Positions 32,851-46,384 of a stretch of DNA of 64,000 nucleotides are shown piece after piece. The notes beneath the pieces were generated by a model that worked only from the letters and a program-made list of their open reading frames with translations, did not search any database and was not told the origin of the DNA. The stretch's first letter is position 1, and each line of letters begins with the position of its first letter. Both the position numbers and the translations under genes were made by a program. Origin of the DNA: Dermatemys mawii (Eukaryota; Chordata; Testudines; Dermatemydidae); NCBI GenBank assembly GCA_007922305.1, contig ML677364.1:13735840-13799839 (forward strand). Reading direction: 5' to 3'.

Positions 32851-35800
32851 GTCTAATACACATTTCACTACCCCAATATAAGTTATACAGACTATTTCAA
32901 TAACTGGGTTACATATCCATATCCTTAGAGCTCTTCACAGCCACCAAAATAAGTATTTTAATTTAAAAAAAATATTTCACTTGACAAAATCAGTTTTCTA
33001 AAATAAGTAAGAGGATAACAGATTGAAGATTATCATCATTGAGAAGGGAAAAAAAATACTTGCTACAAGTTTACAAATCAGCCATTTACAGGCACATTCC
33101 AGAAAGTTTAGAGATATACTGATTATATATATGATGGTTCAGGTCTTCCAAGTCACTGGTATCAGTTTGATCCTCTGCATAAGTATTAGTAATGCCTTTT
33201 CTGTAGGAAGTTGAAATGCTAGCCTCCGGGAAGATAATGAAAAGCTTTAAAGTGACTAATAATTTCCAAGCAATCTCTTTATGAAAATAATACCTAAAAA
33301 GGAACTTTAATACTGATAAAAATGTGGATGTAAAGGATAGCTCTGGGGAAAGGGAGGTGCTATAGGTCCTTAATATCGATGTTTAAACACAACTTAATTG
33401 ATTGAATACAATCTATAAACTATACTATCTCAATTGCAACAGGTATCTTTGGTTAAATAACAATAAACACATGCTACTATTGAACAGTCCTACTCACTTA
33501 TATATGTGGTATAGGTGACACCCCATATCCCTGGTCACAACATAGTTAGGACACAGTTTCAGTTCACAGTGATAGATTATCAGCAAAAGCTTTCCTGCCT
33601 GATGGTGCAACGTCGGAGATGTGGACAGCCACTCTGTTTCTCTGAAGATCTTTCTCTACTTACGGGGTGGCAGGCCTTAATACTAGCCCCCTACAAGACA
33701 GAGCTGGTGAGAGAGATCACCATCCAAAGACACCAGAGGTTGTTTACAAGGCTGGCTATATTTTCTAACAAAAATAACTCAATGTAATTGGTGAGAGGAG
33801 CCTCACCATTGTAACTGGTATAAGCAAGAGTCAGATAAGCAAAGATGAGTGAAAATTTGGCACCCTGAACATTATTGGTAATATTTAGCTGGCCAAACAG
33901 CACTGCTGTTCATGTCCTTCTGCAAATGTATTTCACTGTTCACCAACCTTTGTAAAAGAAATAGATATATTACCCTCAGGGTTGAATTCTCTCATACAGA
34001 GCTTGGTGTAGTAACTGGAGAGTTGACAGGGAGCAGAGGAATGCTCCCTAGTTTTGCTCTGCCCACTCCCAGTAGATAGTAGAGCTGCAGGGAGGAGTGA
34101 GGCTGTTTTAACATACACCAGTGGTGTAACATCCCCAAGGGACATTACAGTAGCAGAGGATCATGTGTAGCAGAATTTCATTCCACCAAAACTCCCTTTC
34201 TCCATCTTCTCTCCTCTCCTGTCCCATGACAGAGGAGATATGAAGGAGCAGGTGTGGAAGGTGGCATGGAGATTCCCCCAATACTGGGGGAATTCTATGG
34301 CCAATTTAAGTTTTTCTACAGGAGGAAAACTCAACAGAACTGAGAATATAGCCCCACACAGGCCTTATTCACAGGGCACTGAGCACTTGCAGGACTTCTG
34401 CTAGAGCTGTGAATCCTCTGAACTTCTGAATACCAGGCTTGATCAAAGAGCTCAGTCTTCAAAGAGCTCTCAAATTTGGTTTATCACTAGCCGTGTTAGA
34501 TTATGGAGGAAACCCTCAAGCCATTGAAGTTGGTGGTAAAACTCCCATTGACGTCAGTGGCTTTGGGATTTCATCCATGCAGATTGACATAGCTTGTATG
34601 TACATTTTAGCTCTGAGAAAATAACATATTGTGCAACCAGACACAGTCCAGAAAAATCTGTGTCCAGAACTATCTCTACAGGATGGGTCTAATTCTCTGG
34701 AAATTCCTAGTAATACTCAGTCAACATTCTTCTGAGGTATCCAGGCCCACGTCTTTTCTCAAAGTTTCTTTAGAGCCTTTTTTTTTTTTTTTTTTTTTGT
34801 ATCTTGAAAAAGGTTTTGGAACTGCTGCATTACACAATGATGACAGAGTATCACTCACAAAGCATCTTTGGTGAATACATTTTCTCTAATGTAGTATTTA
34901 CAGCATCTCCTAAAGAGCATATATTTCCATAGTTCTGAGGCAGAAAGACTAAATCTCTGCTGACGCTTAGTGAAGAATTAATTTTCACCATTTTTCACAT
35001 TGTTATGGAGACTGTGCAAACCAAAGGCAAAGCCATTGGTGCCAAAACAATGCAGATTTTCCTATACAGAGTACTGGGTTTAGGGTCTTTTAGAATGTGG
35101 TTGACTTCATGATTTTGTCTTTTAATAGCCATATAGGTCTCTTGGTGCGGATCATGGGATTGATTTATTCTTCTCTTTTGGGCCTGGTTCCAGAATTGTT
35201 CTGAGAGGTTTTAGTTTCAGTCATCAAGACTATTTCAGATGACCGCTCAGCTAGAGTCGATGAAGATATTCACTATGATTTCATGAGAATTTTTGGTTTT
35301 ATATTCTAATGACAAAAAACTGGGTGGTAAAGTACAGTTAGTGTCTTTTTGGTTCATCTTTTTGTTTTGAATGTGTGTTTGCTCACCAGGAACTCAAAGT
35401 GAAATTTGGAGGGTGCAAACCCACATGGCTTGCAACATAAAAGGAGTATTTTCTTAAAGCCATTTGAAGCAAAACTGCCCACTCTTTCACATCTCAGAAC
35501 CAGCCTCCCTTGATTCCACAAAGTAAAGTCATTGATTAGATGATGCCATACGAGATGAGATCTTGGCATATCTTCAATATTATTTTAAACTTCTTCCTAT
35601 CTCACAGAAAGCTTATGAATCAGTATTATAATATTCATTGTATAGTAGTCTATACATTTCAAAGTCAGCATAATAATTACATAGCATATTCTAGCAGTCT
35701 AGTAATTACTTAACATAGAATTTATGTTAATAGAGTCAATGTATTTCTGCAATATAATTACAGATAGCATTATCTGAATTTTTAGGTAGTTACATTTTGA

Positions 35801-35930
35801 GACGAAAGTTACTTTCAGTTCTGGTGCAGTTCTTTCTTAGAATCTTTTCACATTACTAGTAAAAAGTTGGTTCTGCTTCAGTCTTCTCTCTGGCTGAATT
35901 ATAGCTTAGGTGTAAGAATACTGCTCTCAG
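32851..35930. other. Non-coding; poly-T and one dispersed motif
   Basis: A 21 bp T run lies at 34778-34798. AACTCCCATTGACGTCAGTGG near 34540-34560 is a copy of the dispersed motif. No coding signal or named element elsewhere. Confidence 0.45.
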
Positions 35931-36036
35931 GTGGAGAGGCAGCATGCTCCCATGGTTAGTGCTCTGGACTGGGACTTAGAAAGCTTGAATTCTATTCTTA
36001 GCTCTGCCATTGATCTGGTGTCTGTCCTTGGCAATG
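35931..36036 (+). repeat. MIR-type SINE, 5' (tRNA-like) part
   Basis: GGCAGCATGCTCCCATGGTT, then AGTGCTCTGGACTGGGACTT, then TTCTATTCTTAGCTCTGCCA matches the tRNA-derived head of MIR (GTGGTTAGAGCACTGGACTGGGA...TTCAAATCCCAGCTCTGCC). It is cut off by the adjacent microsatellite where the core should follow. Confidence 0.75.
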
Positions 36037-36083
36037 ACACACACACACATATTTTAAATATATATATATATATATATACACAC
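36036..36083 (+). repeat. (AC)n-(TA)n compound microsatellite
   Basis: AC dinucleotides at 36036-36048, a short spacer, then TA dinucleotides at about 36056-36078 and a few CA. Confidence 0.9.
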
Positions 36084-36097
36084 CCAGCAGAATGGTA

Positions 36098-36573
36098 CAG
36101 GCATGTTGCCTCTTACACGAGGGCTACATTCTGAGATTACCGCGTAAAGCGGAAATCATGTATAGTGAAACTCTCATTGAGTTCACTATACTGAACGTTT
36201 ACCCTGGTGGGGGGAGGGTGCACTCCAGCCCCGATCCCGCGAGTGGGGGGACGGGCTGCCAGCTTCAGCTCTGCCGGCCCCTGCTGCAGGCTGCTGGCTC
36301 CAGCCCCAGCCACTGCCGTGGGCTGCCAGGCTGCCGTCCCCTGCCGCGGGCTGCCGGCCCCGACTCTGGACCCCGCCGCGGCAGTCGGGCTGCCTCGGGA
36401 GACCCTGCTGCAGCGGGCGGGCAACCGGCTCCAGCCCTGCCATCCCCTGCCGTGGGCTGCTGGCTCCAGCCCCCATCACAGCGGATGGGCTGCTGCCCCA
36501 TTTTTTTCCCCCCGGCCAGCCGCATAAAGTTAAATTTGCGTAAGTTAAATGCTCGTAAAACGTGACTGGCCTG
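36098..36573. mobile_element. GC-rich Tigger/pogo-like element, TA-flanked
   Basis: The left end CAGGCATGTTGCCTCTTACA and the complement of the right end, CAGGCCAGTCACGTTTTACG, are imperfect inverted repeats. TA lies outside both ends (36096-36097, 36574-36575). The interior is built from GC-rich sub-repeats of the type CCCTGCCGCGGGCTGC, which create overlapping long open frames on both strands. At 476 bp it is non-autonomous. Confidence 0.8.
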
Positions 36574-36575
36574 TA

Positions 36576-39166
36576 TTTTGATCTTGATTAGGGCTTATAC
36601 ATGCTGTTATATACATCCATAGATATAAGTACTACACAGTGTGAAAATATTGCACTATTCATGAAGAATATTAGTCATTTCCCCAATTACACTACCAGTA
36701 TTTATTGAAATCTGCTAACAAGTGAGAGACATTATCCCCAGCAAAATTCAGTAAATCAGCATTAATCTAGTAGATTTACCAACATTTTTGTAGTTTTCTT
36801 TTGCTTCAAGTTAACAATTTTATTTTTCAGAGTCAAATTTTGATTTATAAACATTAATACTATGCTTCTGAACATAAATACCCCTTTTAGTGAAGAAAAA
36901 AATCATCAACATATACGCACAATCGAAACTGTTACTTGTTTTATTGTTGAAACACACTCTTTTTTTGCACAGGAATGCTAGCAATCTCACAGGAAAAACC
37001 CTATTTACTGCAAAATTATAGTCATTTTCCAAATTCAAAATTTATCTTAAACTCAGTACAAATGTTAAGCAAGAATGAAAAAAAATGTTTTAATGAAAAT
37101 CTGTGAAGCCATTAATTTTCATGGGTTTTGTCTACAGTGCGAATCTTTTCTATTGTAATTTCAATCTCCGGTTTTCTTATAATGCTCCAATTTTCTTATA
37201 ATGTAATTTTTAAGACAGTAAATGGAACAAATGTGTTCTGTTTACTCTTATTTTCTTATTTAAGTTATATAGAATAACATAGTTGTAGCACATAGCTTTC
37301 AGACTACAAAGTGAAACCTAAAAACCCATTTTTTGTTTCAGATTTTTATATCAAATTAAGGAAGGTTTATAGGAGACTAATAGACTTTTTGATTCAGGTT
37401 TGCAAAGTTGAGGTGGATTGCCTACTTGGTGTTGTTATAGATCTGTTCCATACAAGTGCAAATTCTGTGGACTGAAGTCTTAGTAAGCAAGGGCTAGAAC
37501 CATTCACACATTGGTCACAGGATCCAATTCAATATAGTTCAATAACGCCAATGACCAGAAGTTGTCTCCATCAGATGACTCTGACCTCGATTCACTTCAT
37601 AATGGAAAAGGGGCCACAATAAATAGCACCATCACAGCTTGCTTTAGTGGAGATGCAGGGAACTTGCTAGGCATAGAAGACAATAACCTCTAATGCAGTA
37701 AGTGTGTGTGGCTAGAACTTCCAACTAAGCATCTCAAAGCATTTTACAAACATTACTGAAGTCAGTTTGGAGGACAATTCAATAACTTCAGTGCCAAGTT
37801 TGTTAATATGACATTGAGTACTTTTAATTGTAACAGTTTTTTAATGTGTTGGTGAGAATATAAAGAAGGGCACAAAGTCTTAAGGACATTAATTTGTATT
37901 AGAGGTATGCTTCTATGGCTGAGAGTGCAAAAACAGCTTCCTCTCCCAGCCATTTCCTCCTTTGTGTATTCAATTATTGAATTGAAAAGTACACCATTAC
38001 TGTAGGACTGTACAGAATTAGCATTTAAGAAGATAGTTTTGCGGTATTTATAGGAACTACTTGAAATTGGATGACCTTGTAATCCTTTTATCAAACCATC
38101 TACAATTTCCATTTCCAAGAAGGTAAAACAAAAATAAATATTGCGCAAAGAAAATTATTCTGTATGCAGAGCATTTTATTGAATGATAAAATAACAAAGG
38201 AATGGAACTGTAAAAGTGCGAGCATGTTGGCTCTTGCCAATTCCTTTCAGCATATGACATTATACAAGCTTGTGATAATGATACAAAATAAATAGTGGAT
38301 GCACTATTGAATTATATGTTGAAAAGGCAAGGAAATAAGAAGAATGAAAACCATTAACCCATTCATTATTGTTCTTCACTGATGCCACTTGTGTAACATT
38401 GGAGCCCCAAACTTCCCTCTAGTACAGAGGATAACAATGTGCTTCACCCAGTGCACCAGGTGAAGCGACTTCCCAATGATTAACATCTGGGATTCAAGGA
38501 AAAGCTTCACACAAAGCTGATCTGTTCACTCATTGTTTTGGAAGCTGAGAGCATGGAGAATGAGACATTTACTGACAAATCAGGCAGCAATCACATCTGT
38601 CAGCTGTATTCTAGTTGGACTATCAGACCAGAGGAAAAAGAGTTAGATTAGCAGTACCACATAGTACAACAGCAATGTTAGCACTGATTTTTTGTGTGTG
38701 TGTTGCAATTTTCTACTCTCAGTAGAATATAATAAGTATTCATGACAAAATTGATGAGATGAATGTCATCACCAATGGTTTATTTCTCATTTTCAGTGGC
38801 AAAGAACCGATTTCTTTGCTACTGGTGCTGACAGGGACACAACATCTGTTCTTAACTTTTCATAAAACTATGGCAATTAAGGGCATTGACCTAATGTAAG
38901 GTCTCAAATGCACCATAAATGCCTATAAAATATCTTTAAAGGAGTTTGATAATTTTATACTACAGACTAGCTTGGTAGCAGAATGGAAGCTACTACAGAC
39001 CTGGGAATGCTGCAGGTATGTGTTGTTAAACTGACATTTACTGCCACAAAAAGGATACCTGTCACCCATTCAGTATCCTCTGTGAAGCCACCATGAACCT
39101 GCCAAGTGGCCAGAGCAGGCTTCAATTTTTCCAAAGAGTAGGGTGTCCCATGTTTATATAGTTACT
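36576..39166. other. Non-coding, nothing recognised
   Basis: AT-rich throughout; no named repeat, splice-bounded frame or inverted termini found. Confidence 0.45.
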
Positions 39167-39174
39167 CTCTAATA

Positions 39175-39739
39175 CAGGGGTGGACAAACTTTTTGGCCAG
39201 AGGGCCACATTGGGGTTAAAAATTGTGCAGAGGACTGGGTAGGGAAGGCTGTGCCTCCCTAAACAGCTTGAGCCCGCCCCTAATCCAATCCCCACCCACT
39301 TCCTACCCCCTGAGTGCCCCACTCAGAACCCCCAACCCATCCAACCCCCCCGCTTCTTGTCCTCTGATCGCCCCCTCCAAAGACCCCCCATTCTAACTGC
39401 TCCCCCAGGATCCCATCCCCTATCTAAGCCCTACTGTTCTTTGTTCTCTGACTGCCCCTTCCCGAGACCCCCCACCCACACTAACCACCACTCCCAGGAC
39501 CCCACCCCCCATCTAAGCCTCCCTGCTTTGTTCCCTGACTACCATCTCCCAAGAACCCCCCACCCCAACCACCATCCCCCGGGATCTCACCACCAAAGCC
39601 CCCACACTTGCTTACCATACTCAGCCAGGCCCGGGAACGTGGGGCCCCGCAGCTCCCTGTGCTCAGCTTGGCCCCTGGGCCAGATAAAAATGGCTGTTGG
39701 GCCACATGTGGCCTGCAGGCTGTAGTTTGCCCACCCCTG
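39175..39739. mobile_element. Non-autonomous hAT element with 8 bp duplication
   Basis: The left end CAGGGGTGGACAAACTTTTT and right end TAGTTTGCCCACCCCTG are inverted repeats. The flanks CTCTAATA (39167-39174) and CTCTAACA (39740-39747) match at 7 of 8 positions. The 565 bp interior is C-rich with tandem GACCCCCCACCC...CTAAGCC units and codes for nothing; the long frames there follow from the skewed composition. Confidence 0.9.
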
Positions 39740-39764
39740 CTCTAACATGATTTGCCACTTTACT

Positions 39765-39939
39765 AGCTGAGTATGACAGGAAGCCAGCATCACGCCACTT
39801 CCCGCAGCTCCTATTGAACCGGGACGGCAAACCGCGGCCAGTGGGAGCCACGGTCAGCGAACCGGCAAGTAAACAAACTGGTGGGGCTAGCTAAGGGTGC
39901 TTACCCTGCAGTCCCACGTGCCAAGATTGCCAATCCCTG
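39765..39939. mobile_element. hAT fragment, right part
   Basis: It ends GTGCCAAGATTGCCAATCCCTG, the complement of a CAGGGATTGGCAATCTTGGC terminus. It shares CTTCCCGCAGCTCC with the hAT element at 47136-47464, so both belong to one family. The left end is missing. Confidence 0.6.
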
Positions 39940-39948
39940 GCCTAACCC

Positions 39949-39952
39949 ATGT

Positions 39953-39984
<32 letters not shown>
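39949..39984 (+). repeat. (TG)n microsatellite
   Basis: A TG run with one TATG interruption. Confidence 0.9.
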
Positions 39985-40829
39985 TTCCACACACATGCAG
40001 GCACATGCATGTGTCTGGGAATATAGTCCAGGCATTTGACTTTGCTGTTCTGAAAAAACACCCTCTTGCAGGCACTAAACCTCAGAGAAATCCACAGGCA
40101 TTTATTATTTATCCCCTGCACTTCAGTATTTAGTAACACTCTGGCTGCCTTTAAGCACTGTTGCTAGTCAGAGCAGCTTATGGTTGGCAGTCAGTAATTG
40201 CTGTCTCAGCTGCCTGTGTCTAGCAGAGAGCTGATAACATACTGTGCATCTGTGATTCTCTGACTGTACCAGTGCAGTCAGTTTTGGAGACCCAGATTCC
40301 AGGAGAGAGCAAGAGCTGCACAGTAGGATTGTATGCTACATGCAGGAGTGGGGCTGGGAGGATATTTCGTCCCTGACAACTAATTACCGTACTTACCCTA
40401 GTGCAGTAATATGGAAATGAGAAATGCCAAGAATGCCACCAACTGGAGGTGTTTGATGCAGAAATTTGAGTAATTTTCATAGCTTCATAAAGCAGAGTAT
40501 GCTCCACCTTGTTACTCTTCGCTATGTAGGAACAACATTCCCCAAACTGCAAGATGATTCCAATTACATGGTGTTTGCAACGCAATATGTTCATTTAAGG
40601 AATAATTAGCAAAAAAAGTTTATTTCAAAGCTCACATGATATATCTATCTATTTCTGAAGAGATTTCTTTCGGAGCTAGTGCTAATTGTTGTCCTCAGGT
40701 GGATAATATTACTAGACTATGGCTTAGATATAGGAGATGGGATGGAGGGAAGCTTACATGTCCGGGGTGGAGAGGCTAAATTCCAGGGTTCATTTATCTT
40801 GGGAAACAATTACATTTGTTTTTCATTGT
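39985..40829. other. Non-coding, nothing recognised
   Basis: No coding signal or named repeat. Confidence 0.45.
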
Positions 40830-42075
40830 GTCTCAATCCACAGTGTTAAGCAAAGCAGTGATTTGGGTGGATTCGCCAAGGGCAAGTCATGCTTGACCAC
40901 CCTTATTGCTCTCTATGATGAGATAACTAGCTCTGTGGATATGGGGAAAGCGGTGGGACATGATATACTTTGACTTAGCAAAGCTTTTGATACAGTCTCC
41001 CACAGTATTCTTGCCAACAAGTTAAAGGAGTATGGATTGGATGAATGGACTATAAGGCGGATAGAAAGCTGGCTAGATCATCAGTCTCAATGGGTAGTGA
41101 TCAACAGCTCAATGTCTAGTTGGCAGCCGGTATCAAACGGAGGGCCCCAGTGGTTAGTCCTAGGGCTAGTTTTGTGCAACATCTTTATTAATGATCTGAA
41201 TGATGGGATGGATTGCTCCTCAGCAAGTTTGCGGATTACACTAATCTTGGGCAAGAGGTAGATATGCTGGAGGGTAGGGATAAGGTCCAGAGTAACCTAG
41301 ATTAATTGGAGGATTGGGCCAAAAGCAGTCTGATGAGTTTCAGTAAGGACAAGTGCAGAGTCCTGCACTTAGGAAAGAAGAATCCCATACACTACTATGT
41401 GCTGGGGACTGACTGGCTAACCAGCAGTTCTATGAAAAAGGACCTGGAGTTTACAGTGGATGAGAAGCTGGAAAGGAGTCAACAATGTGCCCTAGTTTCC
41501 AAGAAGGCTAACGGCATGTAGGGTTGCATTAGTAGGAGGATTGCTAGCAGACTGAGGGAAGCGAGTATTCCCTCTATTCAGTACTGGTGAGGCCACATCT
41601 GGAGTACTGTAAATTGTAGAGATACTAGTGGGGGGGCAATGACAATGATTGGGGGGATTAGGCCACATGACTTATGAGGAAAGGCTGAGGATACTGGGCT
41701 TATATAGACTGCAAAATAGAAGAGTGAGGAGGGGATTTGATAGCAACTACCTGAAGTGGGATTCCAAAGAGAATGGATCTAGGCTGTTCTCAGTGGTGGC
41801 AGATGACAGAAGAAGAAAAAATGGTCTCAAGTTGCAGTGGGGGAAGTCTGTGTTGGTTATTAGAAAAAACACTATTTCACTAGAAGGGTGGTGAAGCACT
41901 GTAATGGGTTATCTAGGGAGGTGGTGGAACCTCCATTCTTGGCGGTTTTAAGGCCCAGCTTGAAAAAGCCCTAGCTGGGATGATTTAGTTGGGGCTGGTC
42001 CTGCTTTGAGCAGGGCTTGGACTAGGTGAACTTCTGATGTCTATGCCAACTCTAATCTCCATGATTCAATTATTT
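40830..42075 (+). mobile_element. CR1 LINE, RT domain to 3' end, broken
   Basis: The translation shows GFAKGKSCLTTLIALYDE, then SILANKLKEYGLDEW, then GGPQWLVLGLVLCNIFINDL in place of [20 protein letters not shown]. The palm motif reads KFADYTNLG at about 41225-41251 (expected FADD), so the second catalytic Asp is Tyr. It continues through SFSKDKCRVLHLGKK and GGLGHMTYEERLRILGLYRL to a 3' end with GGGCTTGGACTAGGTGAAC. Many stops and shifts. It is 5'-truncated just before the RT palm. Confidence 0.9.
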
Positions 42076-45000
42076 CAGAAATAAATTCTACAAGAGCTTC
42101 AACTTCATTTTCAGACAGGACAAGTTAACCTCTAACACCCTGCAGATGTAGCACAACTTCTGTAATCAGACATGGTGGCAAGCTGAACAATTTTTTAAAA
42201 AATGTTCTCCATTGAGCTACTGCTAAATATCAGTTTCCATAATTTCAGATATGCTGAACACAATTTGTGTTCTAGAAGTTCCTCTCTGAATGGACTATCA
42301 GGGAAGGGGAGTGCTTCAGGACATATTCTGATCTAATATCTTTCTTCTTCCCCTTCTATCAACTACCTGGGGTCAGGTTGACAAAGCAGTCTTTTTCAGG
42401 CTCACCAGTCCAGCACTTACTCCATCCTCTCTTACGCAGTCTATCCACTGTTTTCTTAGCTATCCTCTTGTTCAGTGCCCACAAGTTCTAGTCTTAAATG
42501 CCTCTCTAACAGGATTCCCATATCATTTCAGCATGTTCAACATATTGTTTCTCTGATACCACAGACCTTGGTCTTACTCTCAATGGCATCATTCTGCATG
42601 AAGTCCAGCAATGATCGCTCTACTTACTGCCCTCAGATATCACATTTCAATGGCTTCGAGTCTTCTTAAGTGCCTCTCTTTGGTCATTCATGACTCAGAT
42701 CCCTTTAGAAGAGCTAGTGTTATCTATTTTGATCTAATATCCATTCTAAATATATTACCGGAGAAGCACCGAACATAGAATATGGATTCTAGACGGTCAC
42801 TGCTATGCATTTCATTTTTGCATCATCCAAGTAGCGAGGTCATTAACTATATTATTATTGTTTTCTTAAATCGGGGAACATTGGAACAACTATCACACTT
42901 TCTTGTTTTTTGATGACTTTCAATTCAAATATATTCCTGTTGTGTATAAAGTGCTTACCCTATAGGTCACAGGGGTTCCAGTATAGAGATGCTGTACTGT
43001 TGGAAAGAGATAGGTGCTGTGTGCATATAGTTACACTTAGGAGTAATGGTAAGAATATTAATACTCTGTTATGGATTTTTTTAGTAGTAGGATTTTAGCC
43101 CTGGGTGACCAAAGATTTAATTCAATTTTCAGATACCATGGATAATTTAACATTAGTCTATAAATTCTTCCTGGTTTGGGATGCCCAAAAGTAACACCTT
43201 TAAAATTGACATACACATCTTTATTATCAAGAAAAAGAAGTACATGACAATATGAATCTGACTGATGCCAAATACCAAAAAATTTTATTTGTATTACTGC
43301 ATAGACTGGTTTGGAAGTCTAGGAATTACTGAATAACTGATACAAGTACAGTACATAGAGCTATTTCTTTGCCATTTCATTGCTGAAAATCAGGATAATT
43401 CATGGGGATTTACTATATTGTAAATGTTATCTGAAAACATTTCTCATCATATTCCAACTCCCATTCTCATTGCTGATTCCTTCCTACCCTAATGGGTGGC
43501 CCATATTCTCCAGTGACCCTCCACATTCTTTTGTCACTTCAAATAATCAGTTCCATCTTTTCTACAATAACCTATTCTTTCACTGGTTCCACTTTTCCCC
43601 CTCTTCTCACCACTTACACTGCTGTGGGCAAATCTAATATTTTTCTTGTTCTGGAGCTGTACGTTCTAAGTAGCTTTCCAGTACTGGCCCCCATAAATTA
43701 ACACTAGAAGTATACATTAATCCTTTAAAAATAAATAAGTGATTTAAAGAAGCAGGCAGATTATATTTAATGTGAATTTGCAAGAAAAACATGCAGGATT
43801 GTCTTTAGTCAGGCTGATCTGGCTGTGCATTCCCAGTGAAAACACTTTGGGATGAGTATCTTCTATTTTTTTAATGCAGGAGAAAAAACCATGTATCAGA
43901 AGAAATGACTTTCAATAATTTTATTTAAAACCACATGGAATAATACCACAAAACTTGGAAACATGGGGAAACCCACCATAAATTTCCAATGGTGAACCTG
44001 GTACAATCAACAAAAAATATTATGGGGGCTAGAAGGTTCAAAACTAGTGGACAGGAACAAAAGATATCTCATGAATTCTTCTGTGGTGGGAAGCAGTTTC
44101 GTTAGTGTCCATTGTGCTTACAGTTGATGCTATTTTCTGTAGTAAAAATGGTGATTTATTGGATTCCGATGCAGGATGGATAAGAAGGGTTAGAAAACAA
44201 GGTAACTATCATGAAAATGACAGTCTTTCACCATGTCTGGCTGGTAGAGTTTTTATCATTACAATCACTGTATTTGGTGTCAATATGAAGATAATCTTTG
44301 TCAGTTTTTCTGAGCAATTCAGATGAAAAAAGATACCTTTTAATATAAACATTGTACCACCTCTGCTCTTATCATCTAACCCTCTTTAGGCTTAAAATCT
44401 TATTGTGAACCTCGGGGGTTTTGTTCTTACACAGAAAGAAGCAAAAAGACATATCAATAGCTTGAATGAATGAGGAGGCAGACTGTGAGGAGCTGAAGAT
44501 GGCCCTCAAGCTGTAATAACGGATTTGTCAACAGTAAGACAAAAAGGACAAAATAGAAAAGAGTCAGTGTGCAGAAGGGAACTCTGTTTTGGACATCCTG
44601 AGTGTAAAATGGAAGCAGAACAAGAAGGAGATGCTTAAGTAACAGCTGGATATTGAGATTTGGCAGAGTTTAGTAAATCATCCAAGGGATGGCAATTAAA
44701 AACTCCAGGTTTGATAAGATTGCCAACAGGGGGGAAAAGGGGACAGAGGTCCAAAATCTGAGGGACATCAACAAATAGGGCAAGAGGCCAGTATGTGAAA
44801 TAAACAAAAGAGATGTTAAAGAAGTCTCCCATAATCTGTCCACAGTTTGAAATTTATCAAACCGGGGATGGTCTTAGAAACCATATATCTCTTCTGTACC
44901 TAAGCTTGACACTGGAATTTCTTGACATTTCATCCTTAGACGCCTTTGTTGAAGTAAACTCGTGAGTATGTATACATTATTTATTTCTTAGGGAAGCTAC

Positions 45001-45779
45001 ATACCCATAATTTATTATATTTCTTATAATGAAGACCCCCATTAAGATTAACTTGCATAATTGTTACACCTCCTTTTTTTCCTACTATTTTTAAATAGAG
45101 CAATTGTTCTGGAAAGAGAACTACTGTAAACTGACATAAATTCCCAAATAATTGTCTTAAAGTAACTTTGGAAACACATATATTATGCCAAACCACTTGT
45201 GGCGATAGATTAAATGATAAAGCAAACTGTTCTCATCTAAATTACATTACAGGTTAAAGTTTATAACTGGAAGACTACTGATTGATTTGCATTGAATGTT
45301 TAGGACAAGGTTGAGCTGGGCTATAATGAAAATTATTTAATCTAGCTCACTTTGAAAGTGAAATAGGAAAGTTGGTCAGAGTTTTACAATATAAACACAG
45401 GAAGATTTCAGTTACACTTTGGAATTCATAATATAATTTTAGTTTTCTAAATAAGACTTACACATCTAGATGCATCTCCTGTGGCTTTTGAAATATTATC
45501 TTACCTGAATGTCAATGATTAATTATCTGAGTGTCTAGTGAATCATTAAAGCGCAGCTTGTAGCAAAAGTTGATTGAAAGATTATGTCCAATACAATTAC
45601 CATGTTGCCCATCAGATTTGTAAAATTATAACACCAACTTCATTATTTATGTTTCAAAAGTTTACATTTGTAGCTGCAATATTTTTGTATCAGACCCACA
45701 CATACTCAAATTCACGTTAAGCAACAACAAATGTCCACTGGTGCCAAGGAATGTTCCTACTGTTATTAAAAGACTTTTG
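42076..45779. other. Non-coding, nothing recognised
   Basis: A long AT-rich stretch. Small open frames lack family features; no inverted termini or repeat family that I can name. Confidence 0.4.
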
Positions 45780-45784
45780 GTTTT

Positions 45785-46384
45785 GCCAGGGGGTGTTCCA
45801 TGCCCGCTCCACCCCAAAGCCCCGCTCCTACTTAGCCTCTTCCTCTGAGGCCCCACCCCCACACCGACTCTTCTGACTCCTGCTCTGTCCCTCCTCTCCC
45901 TCGAGGTACTCCTTGCCTGCCGCTTGGTCTTCTCCCCCCCCCCCCGCACCCAAGGTCCTTGTCGTTTGCTCTTCTCTGTCCTGAGGCCCCACCCACCTGC
46001 CATTCATTCTCCCTCACTCCCTCCTCTGAGGCCCCCATGCCCACTGCTTGCTCCTCTCCCCATCCCCTTCCTGAGTATCTCCCACTAGCTCCTCTCTGCC
46101 CCCTCCCCCAAGTCTCCTACCCCCATCTACCTGATGCTCACTTTCCTCTATCCCATCCCCCGAATGCCTTCATCCCACCCCTCTCCGCCCCCTCTGGCCT
46201 TAAGGGTGAGTGATGGAAGGATGGGACAGAGAGGAGTGAGTGGCAGGGGCCTCAGGAGAAAAGGTGGAGTGGGGGTGGAAAGAGGTACAACACAAGCGGG
46301 GGAAGAGGCCAAGCGGGGGCGGGGTCTCAGGGAAGAATGTGGCTGGGGCCATTGTCCTTGGGTGCTTGAACCCTCGATCATTCA
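45785..46384. repeat. CT/GA-rich GC-rich repeat, possibly hAT-derived
   Basis: The left half is pyrimidine-rich (CCTCTGAGGCCCC units near 45845, 45980 and 46025; C12 at 45934-45945), and the right half is purine-rich (GGGGGCGGGGTCTCAGG). The two halves look like arms of a long degenerate palindrome with edges CCAGGGGGTGTTCC and GGGTGCTTGAACCCTCG. Resembles GC-rich non-autonomous hAT elements, tentatively. Confidence 0.4.

Noticed and set aside
36092..36565. Overlapping frames of 86-157 codons on both strands as genes
   Set aside because: They lie in a GC-rich, TA-flanked transposon interior made of sub-repeats; low stop frequency is a composition effect.
39357..39851. Pro/Ser/His-rich frame on the plus strand and Gly-rich frames on the minus strand
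   Set aside because: They come from C-rich tandem units inside a hAT element.
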